A stretch of 42,818 bases of DNA, from contig JBDRED010000030.1 of the NCBI GenBank assembly GCA_043820025.1, positions 1 to 42,818 on the forward strand, given 5' to 3'. Every line of letters starts with the position of its first letter. Within the stretch, counting starts at the first letter, position 1. The notes under the pieces are model-generated. The model searched no databases and was not told the origin of the DNA. It saw only the letters and a list, made by a program, of their open reading frames with translations. The stretch comes from JBDRED01 sp043820025 [NCBI: Elusimicrobiota bacterium]. GTDB lineage: Bacteria > RUG730 > JBDRED01. Of the stretch, positions 1-6,834 are shown piece by piece. Both the position numbers and the translations under genes were made by a program.

Positions 1-21
1 TATGAACAATGCTTGATATGA
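1..21 (+). CDS. Possible 3' end of an upstream gene (partial)
   Basis: Frame 1 is open from the window edge and stops with TGA at 19-21. That stop overlaps the ATG at 18 of the next gene in an ATGA arrangement, the usual sign of translational coupling. Frame 2 also stops nearby, at 14-16, so the frame choice is uncertain. In AbiE-type loci the gene before abiEii is normally the AbiEi antitoxin or transcriptional regulator, so that identity is possible, but only six codons are visible. Confidence 0.3.
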   Translation, partial: YEQCLI

Positions 22-782
22 CACAGATTGAATCGTTTTATTCTAAGCAATTATTACCATTTAAAAGAAGTATTTTGCGCGAGTATTTGCAGTATAAAAT
101 ACTTGAAATTATTTTTGATTCTAAATTTGCTGATCAACTTGCGTTTATGGGAGGAACAGCTTCCCGCATAATATATGGTAATACTCGATTTTCTGAGGAT
201 CTGGACTTCGATAATTTGGGGCTTGATAAAGAAAGGTTTTATGAATTATCTATAATAATAAAAAAACAGCTTGAGAGATACGGGTATACTATTGAAATAA
301 AGAATGTGACAAAAGGAGCTTTTAGATGTTATGTAAAACTCCCGGGTCTTTTATTTGAACAAGGGTTATCTAGTCATAAAGATGAAACGATTATGATTCA
401 TGTGGATACGGAGCCACAGAATTTTGATTATCAGGCTGATAAAATAATACTCAATAAATTTGATGTGTTTCTTAGAATAAATGTAGTGCCAATAGATGTC
501 TTACTCTCACAAAAGATTTATGCTATTTTTCACAGGAAACGTACTATGGGAAGAGATTTTTATGATACTGTGTTTTTATTGGGTAGAACTAAGCCTAATA
601 TGGATTATTTAAGGGAAAAGATGGGGATTAAAAGCGGTAAAGAATTAGAAGGTAAGATTCTTAAATTTTGTATGGAACTAAACTTTGAACAATTGGCGAA
701 AGATGTTGAGCCATTTTTATTTGATCCTAATGAAGCAAAGAAAGTGCTGATGTTTCGCGAGTATATTAAAAATAATTTGTAG
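9..782 (+). CDS. AbiEii-type nucleotidyltransferase (type IV toxin-antitoxin toxin family)
   Basis: This 257-residue protein resembles the AbiEii/AbiGii nucleotidyltransferase toxins. Residues 48-50 (GGT) and 61-68 (FSEDLDFD) form the minimal nucleotidyltransferase signature, with acidic residues expected to bind metal. The later segment SQKIYAIFHRKRTMGRDFYD matches the family's conserved Lys...Arg-Asp-x-x-Asp region. Family members inhibit growth by adding nucleotides to RNA targets and are paired with an AbiEi-type antitoxin, which here would lie left of the window. ATG at 9 and ATG at 18 are both possible starts; the one at 18 forms an ATGA overlap with a frame ending at 21. The closest alternative is a non-toxic member of the same fold. 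No orphan antitoxin follows it. Confidence 0.8.
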   Translation: MLDMTQIESFYSKQLLPFKRSILREYLQYKILEIIFDSKFADQLAFMGGTASRIIYGNTRFSEDLDFDNLGLDKERFYELSIIIKKQLERYGYTIEIKNVTKGAFRCYVKLPGLLFEQGLSSHKDETIMIHVDTEPQNFDYQADKIILNKFDVFLRINVVPIDVLLSQKIYAIFHRKRTMGRDFYDTVFLLGRTKPNMDYLREKMGIKSGKELEGKILKFCMELNFEQLAKDVEPFLFDPNEAKKVLMFREYIKNNL

Positions 783-783
783 A

Positions 784-872
784 GGCGATTCATGAATCGC
801 CCCTATGGAAAATAGCCGTCATTGCGAGGAGCACCGTTTACGGGGCCCCGCCATAGGCGGTGGCGGCAATCT
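784..872. repeat. Palindrome plus GTCATTGCGAG-type dispersed repeat
   Basis: An 18-bp perfect palindrome sits at 784-801 (GGCGATTCA and its complement), directly after the abiEii-like stop; it could stop transcription, but no T-run follows. From 818 to 872 comes a degenerate element that starts GTCATTGCGAG and ends GGCAATCTTCG, a layout common in intergenic repeats of many bacteria. The rest of the gap up to 975 is AT-rich and shows no gene. A 60-codon frame here is repeat-derived. Confidence 0.6.
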
Positions 873-974
873 TCGTTAATAATTCGCAATAACTTCGCTT
901 TGTATTTTATTCAATTTTTAATAAAATATTCTTTCAAAATAGACTTTCTTTTCGTTATCCTGAGCTCTTTTCCC

Positions 975-1088
975 GTCATCCTGAGAGAAGTGAAGGATCT
1001 CTGAAAGAAAACGTAAAACGAAGATTTCACCGCCTATGGCGGGACTCCGCAAGATGCGGTGGCTTCGGGTGGTAACCCTCAGAATGAC
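975..1088. repeat. 114-bp direct repeat, left copy flanking the giant gene
   Basis: This segment begins GTCATCCTGAG and ends CAGAATGAC. It matches 5786-5899 at 110 of 114 positions by my base-by-base comparison, with no gaps and in the same orientation. Inside are two small hairpins, CCGCC/GGCGG near 1030 and CCGCA/TGCGG near 1047. The two copies bracket the 1512-codon gene. No transposase is visible nearby, so any mobility would have to be supplied in trans. Confidence 0.85.
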
Positions 1089-1118
1089 ATTGAAAAATAA
1101 CATAAACAAGGTATTTTT

Positions 1119-4100
1119 ATGAATCTAAAAAAAATAATATCAAGCGTAGTAATAACTGCATTTACAGTAACTGCAATGCAGTCATATACTTATGCAGTCA
1201 GCGCAAATATACTGCCATTGCCTCAAAATATACTGAGTCCTGAATATGGCATTGTCACAGACCGATTCAATACGGACAGTAAATATAAGGTATATTGCAT
1301 ACAAGACATGCATTGCAATGCGCAAGGCCAAAACCAAATCTATGAAATATTAAAATCGCTAAAACAAAGACATGGTGAAGATTTGCAGTTAATCGGAGTA
1401 GAGGGCGCTAGCGGAATGCTTGACGCAGGTATATTGCAGAATATCCCAAGAGATGATATCAAAACAAGAGTAGTAGATAAGCTCTTTACAGATGGTATTA
1501 TAACAGGCGCGGAAAAATATATTGCATGGGACAATGAGACAATGCTTTATGGTGTTGAAGATTGGGATTTATATAATGAGAATTTTAATGATATCTATAA
1601 ATCTGTTAGCTTTAGAAAGGAATTAGATGAAATATTAAATAATGTTAGAAAAGGCTTAAGACGCGGAAAAGAGGTTGTATATCATGATAAGGTACTAGAG
1701 ATAGAAAATTTAAAACAGAGATATAATAATGGTAATATAAGCTTTACAGAATATGTAAGAAATATATGTCATCCTGAATTTATTTCAGGATCTTCGAAAA
1801 GAGATTATCTCACGAAGACCCTGAAACAAGTTCAGGGTGACAGAATAATTGGGTTTGATGAATCAAACCCTTACAATAATAACAAAAGACCGGATTCCCG
1901 GGTCAAGCCCGAGGATGACAAAATTAATGTCATTCCCGCGACCCATTCTGTCATTCCCGCGAAGGCGGGAATCCAGTATAATAATGATGCTCACCTTCAA
2001 AAATATCTAGAAGCAGACAGATTGTCATCTCATTTAAATTATAACCTCATTCAATCAGAAACCGTATATCTAATCAAAAATCTTAAAAACAAACTTAGCA
2101 AAGAATTACAAAACAGCTTAGAACAAACTGAAAATTCTAAGGAATACTATCTTTTATTAAAGAATATTCTTAAGACAAATAAAATTCAGTATGAGAAGCA
2201 TTATCCTGAGCTGGCGCGATATATGAAATACCTCGAGATCTTAGATGGTATAGATATATCGAGACTTAATGAAGAAACAGAGAAATTTGAGTATAAACTG
2301 ACCGGTTATTTCGCTAATGGCGCTGATGAGAAGGATTTGGTTTATTATAATAGGTATTTAGATCTACTAGAGGGATATTTAAAGAATGAGCTAAGCGTTA
2401 ATGAAACTGAAGAATGGCTAAGAGGCAGGGAAAGATTTTATTCATTGGTAGACGGCATAGCTGATAAATTATCTAGAAGGAATTATTTAAAAGAGTCCTT
2501 AAATAAAATAAAAGACATAGAATCTACAATGACAAGGTTCTATGAACTGGCTGAAAAACGAAACGAGGTAATGGTTAAGAATCTTTTATCCTTCAATTCC
2601 CAATTTTCAATTCCCAATTCCGAGAACAGCGTAGCTGTTCTCATTGTAGGAGGGTATCATACAGAAGGCATCACGGAAATCCTGCGCGCAAAAGGCATAT
2701 CTTATGAAGTAATTACTCCAAAGGTAAATAGTATTGAAGGCAGAGAAAGATATTTAAAAGGAATACTAAAACAAGGAAAATCAGGTATATCTTTTATAGG
2801 CAGGGTAACCCCGCCCCTGCAAAACTCATCTATTGCGATTGCCTCAGCGCTCATGATAGGCGTTTTGACAGAAGAGGTTTACAGGGAACTTGCTTTAATT
2901 AATAATCCTGCGCCGGAATTAACTAAGTTGTCTAATATATTCTCCGGAATGGTTTCCATTCTAGAAAATATATCCAGGGCAGTTGAAACTAGAAGAGAAC
3001 TAATAGGCATTAATACAGAATTATTAAGTGTTTTTGGTTTTGGATTCGATGTTTTTAATTCTTTTTATGTTCCATATAGAGAAATGCTGGATAAAATAAA
3101 TGGAATTAAAGATGAATTCAAAGAATTAAAAGACCTGGAACTTGTTATTGATTTCGATTTGGATCATAATAGAATTCTTATGACTAAAAGTGACGATCGG
3201 AAGACAATAAGAATAGGATTGGGCTTACTAAATGATTTAAGAAAATTTGATGGTAAATTTTGGGGCTATTTTATCCGAAGGAATTTTGAGTATCTCGTAG
3301 ATCCGAACAAAGATATTACACGATTTAAATACAATGTCCTTAGAGATTATAAACAATTGGTGAAACTTAGAAGAAAACGGGAAAACTTGAAATTGGAAGA
3401 TATAAAAGAAAGATTAGAAAATGAATGCTTTGATTTAGTATTACAATCATTATATGAACCGCCAATACTAATATTTTCATCAGAGATTTCTTATAGTGAG
3501 TCTAGTGTAATTAGAGAGTTACGAAGTGGGAATGAAATACAAGATCCGGCTACGAGACAAGGAATCTCTTTACTGGGAACAAATAATGTAAAAGAAGAGT
3601 TGCTTAAAGCTTATATAACCTCATTAATTGAAAAAATAAATAAAAATATCGATAATACTGATGACAATTCCGAATATTTAGAGTATCTGGAATACATTAT
3701 TTATGCAATAAATTTTAATATAAAGAGAGAACAATCAATAAGAATACTTATTGAGCTTATTATAACTGCAAAATGGGATGTAAGAAAATTACTACTTCTC
3801 ATAGAAATAAGGCGGGAATTTATTAGCGAAGCATTATATGATGAGATAGCAAGATTAGTAATAGAAAGCTTGTCCAGTCAGGATAAAGGACCACGATTTT
3901 TAAAAGAATTTCAAGGAATTATTTTTTATGCAATAGAGAATAACATTATGATAGAAGCTGCGATAAGGCTTATTAATGGGCGTTCTCCTGAAAATGAGGT
4001 GCCTTCGTCGGTTGCGGGAGATCCAAGACCATTTTTATGGGGAAGATTTACTTATACGTTTCCTAGCGAGCGGAGTGCTGCCGCTGACAGGGTAAGACGG

Positions 4101-5657
4101 ATCTCTTTAGCATTAATAGGGCATGAACCATCTAGTGAACATGAACCATTTAGTGAAGAAGTACCAATTATTCTTAGTATACCACGCCACAACACCATGT
4201 TAGACGAAATAGACTCCATTTCTAACATCCTGCGGTTACCGTTTTCAAGCTATCATTTTGGAGCGGCGAGGATATTTCATCAATATTTGGATAATAGCCA
4301 TAATTCTCCTGCTTTGTTTGGGCCTGCGCGCGATGAGATGATAGCTGAGAGGTATAAAGATGATCCGGAGTTTTTAGAGAAGGGTCAAGATGTAGTATCC
4401 TTTTTAGATATGAGAAAGCATTATCGGAAAGAACCTGTAATAAAAAGATATAAATCGGATTTAAGCTTATTTTACAAATCCATGCAATCGCTTGTGCATG
4501 AAAGATATGGATTTAAATTAAGTACATACAAATTAAAGGTGCCTGACGCTAGTCTTGTGCGAAATGATAGTAGTCTTTTATCTCGAGTTGGAGGTAGGTT
4601 CTATCTAAAGCGTAAAAGGGCAGATGTTATAGATAGCCCATCTAAGAGGCGTAGACGGACAGATGGAGATGATTATAGGATTTACAAACAGGAAGAGACA
4701 GGGGATCTTCTGCAGTCAAGGCGGCAGTTAAGATTAATGCAGAAATTAGATGAACTGCTAAATGATAGGAATCAGATCGCAGAGACATATTATATTATGT
4801 ATAACCATGAGACTTTGGAAGACTATAAAATAAGAGTAGAAAATAAAAGTTTTGAAGAAGCTCATAATGAGGCTGCGAGTGAGATTAAATGTTTTGTGGA
4901 CCTATTAGAGCTCTTTAAGGATATGAACAGTTTGTATGAAAGTCAGGATAAGTCAGAGACAGAAAGATTAGTTACTAATATCCAAATGAGATTGGTCGAA
5001 ATATATGGTGTAATGATAGAGGGAAAGGAAATATTTCAAAAATTAGCTTCATATTCAAAAGCAGTTAATTACTTAAAAAATATAAAGAATGTTATGGGTG
5101 TTAGGAAAAATATCGAAAAAATGAAGGTTCTGGAGAAAATCTGGGCTAGCGCTGATTTAATAGCTAGATTTAATGATAAGGATATTTTGGATGTTTTAAA
5201 TGATTATCCGGAGGTTAGAGAGGCGATAGCGAAAATGCAGGTGAAACAGGATGTAATGTGCGAAGAAACAAGGATGTTTGCTTTTGATATAAATAATCCA
5301 TTAATGCAATATTTTGAGAAAGAAATTGATAAAGCGAATAATAATGACAATAAGCTTATATATTCGGAAAGAATCAAAGTTTTATCTGACGGTATGGTTA
5401 TATATGAAGTTGAATATATTGATAGTGATAAGATGGTAAGTATCTTACGAAAACCTATAGGCGAAAAGGTCGAGATAGGCGTTTTTAGAAAAACAAGTAT
5501 TGAGGTAACAAATAAATTAAAGGAATTAAAGATTGATGATATGGTTGGCGATAAGACTGCATTTGTAATGTTACGCGATATAATATCAAATATTAGCCTT
5601 AGAAAATCAGAGGTATTTGACCCCAAATTATTAAACAACATAACCATGGCTGTATAA
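1119..5657 (+). CDS. Giant exported protein with a possible ChaN/TraB-like N-terminal domain, function unknown
   Basis: This is a 1512-residue protein whose function I do not recognise. Residues 1-28 look like a signal peptide: Lys at 4-5, a hydrophobic core at 7-21, and a likely cut near YAVSA. Residues 58-110 hold a QDMH motif (62-65) and GVEGASG (93-99), and GGYHTEG lies at 511-517. Spaced Glu/His motifs of this kind recall the ChaN/TraB/TIKI-like hydrolase superfamily, but this is weak inference. Residues 217-286 and about 491-505 are encoded by repeat sequence like that between genes. From about 560 onward the protein is charged and mostly helical, with an acidic duplication (EPSSEHEPFSEE) and a basic patch near YLKRKRADV and SPSKRRRR. 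Its start has weak ribosome-binding sequence (AAGGTATTTTT). It stands alone between 114-bp direct repeats. Confidence 0.75.
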   Translation: MNLKKIISSVVITAFTVTAMQSYTYAVSANILPLPQNILSPEYGIVTDRFNTDSKYKVYCIQDMHCNAQGQNQIYEILKSLKQRHGEDLQLIGVEGASGMLDAGILQNIPRDDIKTRVVDKLFTDGIITGAEKYIAWDNETMLYGVEDWDLYNENFNDIYKSVSFRKELDEILNNVRKGLRRGKEVVYHDKVLEIENLKQRYNNGNISFTEYVRNICHPEFISGSSKRDYLTKTLKQVQGDRIIGFDESNPYNNNKRPDSRVKPEDDKINVIPATHSVIPAKAGIQYNNDAHLQKYLEADRLSSHLNYNLIQSETVYLIKNLKNKLSKELQNSLEQTENSKEYYLLLKNILKTNKIQYEKHYPELARYMKYLEILDGIDISRLNEETEKFEYKLTGYFANGADEKDLVYYNRYLDLLEGYLKNELSVNETEEWLRGRERFYSLVDGIADKLSRRNYLKESLNKIKDIESTMTRFYELAEKRNEVMVKNLLSFNSQFSIPNSENSVAVLIVGGYHTEGITEILRAKGISYEVITPKVNSIEGRERYLKGILKQGKSGISFIGRVTPPLQNSSIAIASALMIGVLTEEVYRELALINNPAPELTKLSNIFSGMVSILENISRAVETRRELIGINTELLSVFGFGFDVFNSFYVPYREMLDKINGIKDEFKELKDLELVIDFDLDHNRILMTKSDDRKTIRIGLGLLNDLRKFDGKFWGYFIRRNFEYLVDPNKDITRFKYNVLRDYKQLVKLRRKRENLKLEDIKERLENECFDLVLQSLYEPPILIFSSEISYSESSVIRELRSGNEIQDPATRQGISLLGTNNVKEELLKAYITSLIEKINKNIDNTDDNSEYLEYLEYIIYAINFNIKREQSIRILIELIITAKWDVRKLLLLIEIRREFISEALYDEIARLVIESLSSQDKGPRFLKEFQGIIFYAIENNIMIEAAIRLINGRSPENEVPSSVAGDPRPFLWGRFTYTFPSERSAAADRVRRISLALIGHEPSSEHEPFSEEVPIILSIPRHNTMLDEIDSISNILRLPFSSYHFGAARIFHQYLDNSHNSPALFGPARDEMIAERYKDDPEFLEKGQDVVSFLDMRKHYRKEPVIKRYKSDLSLFYKSMQSLVHERYGFKLSTYKLKVPDASLVRNDSSLLSRVGGRFYLKRKRADVIDSPSKRRRRTDGDDYRIYKQEETGDLLQSRRQLRLMQKLDELLNDRNQIAETYYIMYNHETLEDYKIRVENKSFEEAHNEAASEIKCFVDLLELFKDMNSLYESQDKSETERLVTNIQMRLVEIYGVMIEGKEIFQKLASYSKAVNYLKNIKNVMGVRKNIEKMKVLEKIWASADLIARFNDKDILDVLNDYPEVREAIAKMQVKQDVMCEETRMFAFDINNPLMQYFEKEIDKANNNDNKLIYSERIKVLSDGMVIYEVEYIDSDKMVSILRKPIGEKVEIGVFRKTSIEVTNKLKELKIDDMVGDKTAFVMLRDIISNISLRKSEVFDPKLLNNITMAV
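1768..1976 (+). repeat. Stack of palindromic repeats inside the coding frame
   Basis: Positions 1768-1841 start GTCATCCTGAA and end CAGGGTGAC. They have the same layout as the composite intergenic elements: left hairpin, then ATCTTCGAAA...ACGAAGA, then right hairpin. Positions 1891-1919 read as another half element ending GAGGATGAC. Positions 1949-1976 contain a GTCATTCCCGC hairpin with GCGGGAATCC. All are read in frame as residues about 217-286, including the peptides RVKPEDD and VIPAKAGIQ, which are typical translations of such repeats. Confidence 0.85.
2591..2642 (+). repeat. CAATTCCC tandem plus hairpin repeat, in frame
   Basis: Two CAATTCCCAATT-like units are followed by a perfect hairpin with 9-base arms (2622-2630 and 2634-2642) and a 3-base loop. 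The next bases are ATTGTAGG. The same order, tandem unit, hairpin, then ATTGGAGG, occurs before argH at 37428-37478. Here it encodes residues about 491-508 of the giant protein, just before the GGYHTEG motif. Confidence 0.7.
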
Positions 5658-5692
5658 AAGAGGCTTAGGATAATGTTCAGTGTTACTGCTTT

Positions 5693-5775
5693 GTCATCCT
5701 TGGGCTTGACCCAAGGATCTTTGAAAGGAGAATATCTAACGAAGATTCCTGCTTGAGTTTACACTGAGCAAAGCA
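5693..5775. repeat. Composite palindromic repeat (TTGGGCTTGACCCAAGG family)
   Basis: It begins with a GTCATCC hairpin built on TTGGGC and GACCCAA, continues ATCTTTGAAAGGAG...ACGAAGATTCCTGC, and ends in a TTTACACTGAGCAAAGC segment. Related copies are at 7496-7678, 9101-9199 (inverted), 9805-9879 and 32013-32155. This copy lacks the closing GCAGGAATGAC half and runs into the right 114-bp direct repeat. Confidence 0.75.
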
Positions 5776-5785
5776 AAAAAAATAC

Positions 5786-5899
5786 GTCATCCTGAGCGAA
5801 GCGAAGGATCTCTGAAAGAAAACGTAAAACGAAGATTTCACCGCCTATGGCGGGACTCCGCAAGATGCGGTGGCTTCGGGCAGTAACCCTCAGAATGAC
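5786..5899. repeat. 114-bp direct repeat, right copy
   Basis: This is the same orientation and length as 975-1088, with four substitutions in 114 positions. It lies 128 bases after the stop of the giant gene and about 70 bases before the FMN riboswitch. Confidence 0.85.
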
Positions 5900-5965
5900 G
5901 GTACATTTTCACGCAGCAGTGTTATTTTACTAGACATAGTTAGTTGAATTTTATATAGTTATTTT

Positions 5966-6099
5966 ACTCTTTGGGGTTGGGTGAAATTCCCAATCGGCGG
6001 TATACAGACTAATTGTCTGGCAGCCCGCGAGCCGGAATAAATCCCGGCAGAACCGGTGAAATCCCGGTGCCGACGGTATAGTCCGGATGGAAGAAGAGA
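5966..6099 (+). promoter_or_regulatory. FMN riboswitch (RFN element)
   Basis: The conserved RFN blocks appear in order. They are GGGGTTGGGTGAAATTCCC with CGGCGGT near 5973-6001, AGCCCGCGAGCC near 6022, ACCGGTGAAATCCCGGTGCC with GACGGT near 6053-6077, and AGTCCGGATGG near 6080-6090. P1 closes by pairing CTCTT (5967-5971) with AAGAG (6094-6098). The element binds FMN in known cases and turns off riboflavin synthesis or uptake. It lies directly upstream of ribD, and a terminator follows 30 bases later. Confidence 0.97.
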
Positions 6100-6128
6100 A
6101 AGGCGTATATTTTTATATTTGCCTGTAG

Positions 6129-6163
6129 AATCCCGAAGAGAATAATCTCTTTGGGATTTTTTT
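6129..6163 (+). terminator. Intrinsic terminator of the FMN riboswitch, abutting the ribD start
   Basis: A 13-bp hairpin (6129-6141 with 6146-6158, loop ATAA, one G-T pair) is followed by a run of T to 6163. The next three bases are the ATG of ribD. The position fits the expression platform of the riboswitch. Because the hairpin occupies the place where a ribosome-binding site would be, it could act on transcription, translation or both. Confidence 0.88.
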
Positions 6164-6562
6164 ATGCCTTATTCAGATGAAGATAAGAAATATATGGATA
6201 TGGCGCTAAGCCTTGCCAAAAAAGGAAAAGGCAATGTCGAGCCAAACCCTATGGTCGGAGCTGTGATCGTAAAGAATGGAAATATTGTTGGAAGCGGTTA
6301 TCACAAGAAATTTGGCGGGCCGCATGCAGAGATTGATGCAATAAACAGTGTGTCAGACAAGGATGAGATAAAGGGCGCAACAATGTATGTTACTTTAGAG
6401 CCATGTTCGCATTATGGTAAGACTCCGCCGTGCTGTGAGGCGCTGGTAAGGGCTGGGGTAAAGCGCGTAGTAGTCGGAATGATAGACCCGAATCCATTGG
6501 TTAAAGGCAAAGGAATAGAGTATTTAAAAAAGCATGGCGTCGAGGTTGAAGTAGAGAAATAA
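6164..6562 (+). CDS. ribD: Diaminohydroxyphosphoribosylaminopyrimidine deaminase, RibD deaminase domain only
   Basis: This protein catalyses the deamination step after GTP cyclohydrolase II in riboflavin synthesis. The zinc-binding cytidine-deaminase motif is complete: HAE at 54-56 and PCSHYGKTPPC at 80-90, so His54, Cys81 and Cys90 should bind zinc with Glu56 catalytic. The N-terminal EPNPMVGAVIV block is typical of RibD. Full RibD is about 360 residues with a C-terminal reductase domain; this one ends at residue 132, where the reductase would begin. The reductase is not found in the following 270 bases, so it must be encoded elsewhere or be lost. The ATG lies right after the terminator T-run with no Shine-Dalgarno; Met11 is an alternative start. 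Confidence 0.92.
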   Translation: MPYSDEDKKYMDMALSLAKKGKGNVEPNPMVGAVIVKNGNIVGSGYHKKFGGPHAEIDAINSVSDKDEIKGATMYVTLEPCSHYGKTPPCCEALVRAGVKRVVVGMIDPNPLVKGKGIEYLKKHGVEVEVEK

Positions 6563-6585
6563 ATATTGGAGTTTTGATAGGTGGA

Positions 6586-6663
6586 GAGAGCTGTTAAGAT
6601 GTGTTTTTGATTTTTGCGACACAGGTATCGCCCTAAAATCAAAAACACATCTTAACAGCTCTC
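6586..6663 (+). repeat. Long-armed hairpin with conserved core, copy 1
   Basis: The arms 6586-6614 and 6635-6663 are perfectly complementary over 29 bp. They enclose an inner stem GCGA/TCGC (6616-6619 and 6628-6631) around CACAGGTA, so CGACACAGGT spans 6617-6626. The 30 bases 6610-6639 match 25492-25463 (minus strand) at 26 positions, although the outer arms of the two copies differ. No ORF of note and no T-run is present. It separates ribD from ribE. Confidence 0.9.
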
Positions 6664-6834
6664 GAAGCCGGGTTTGCAACCCCGTCTAGCAGACGGAACC
6701 ACAAATGGTGCAGCCCGGGGTCTTTAGACCCCGGTAATGAAAGTAGGAACCAGTGTCTAAAGCCTGTCCTCGACTCCGATCGGGGAACCCCGGACTACAT
6801 CGAAAGAGGTTTAATCAACCTATAAGAGGAATTT
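6664..6834. repeat. Hairpin-rich spacer before ribE
   Basis: Small perfect hairpins occur at 6682-6696 (CCGTCT with AGACGG) and 6715-6734 (CCGGGGTC, loop TTTA, GACCCCGG), plus CGGGG/CCCCG at 6781-6792. No gene is visible. The segment occupies the place where a RibD reductase domain would normally continue but shows no recognisable remnant of one. A ribosome-binding sequence (AAGAGGAAT) precedes ribE. Confidence 0.5.

Noticed and set aside
822-1109. Frames of about 60 codons on both strands in the gap before the giant gene
   Set aside because: They run through dispersed palindromic repeats, lack ribosome-binding sites and resemble no protein family.
5204-5647. 147-codon minus-strand frame inside the giant gene
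   Set aside because: It is antisense to an uninterrupted coding frame, with no start signal or recognisable product.
1119-5657. Pseudogene call for the giant gene because of its repeats
   Set aside because: The frame is open for 1512 codons without frameshift or stop, so decay is not supported.
6586-6663. Simple rho-independent terminator
   Set aside because: The arms are far longer than usual, the loop is conserved and structured, and no T-run follows the 3' arm.
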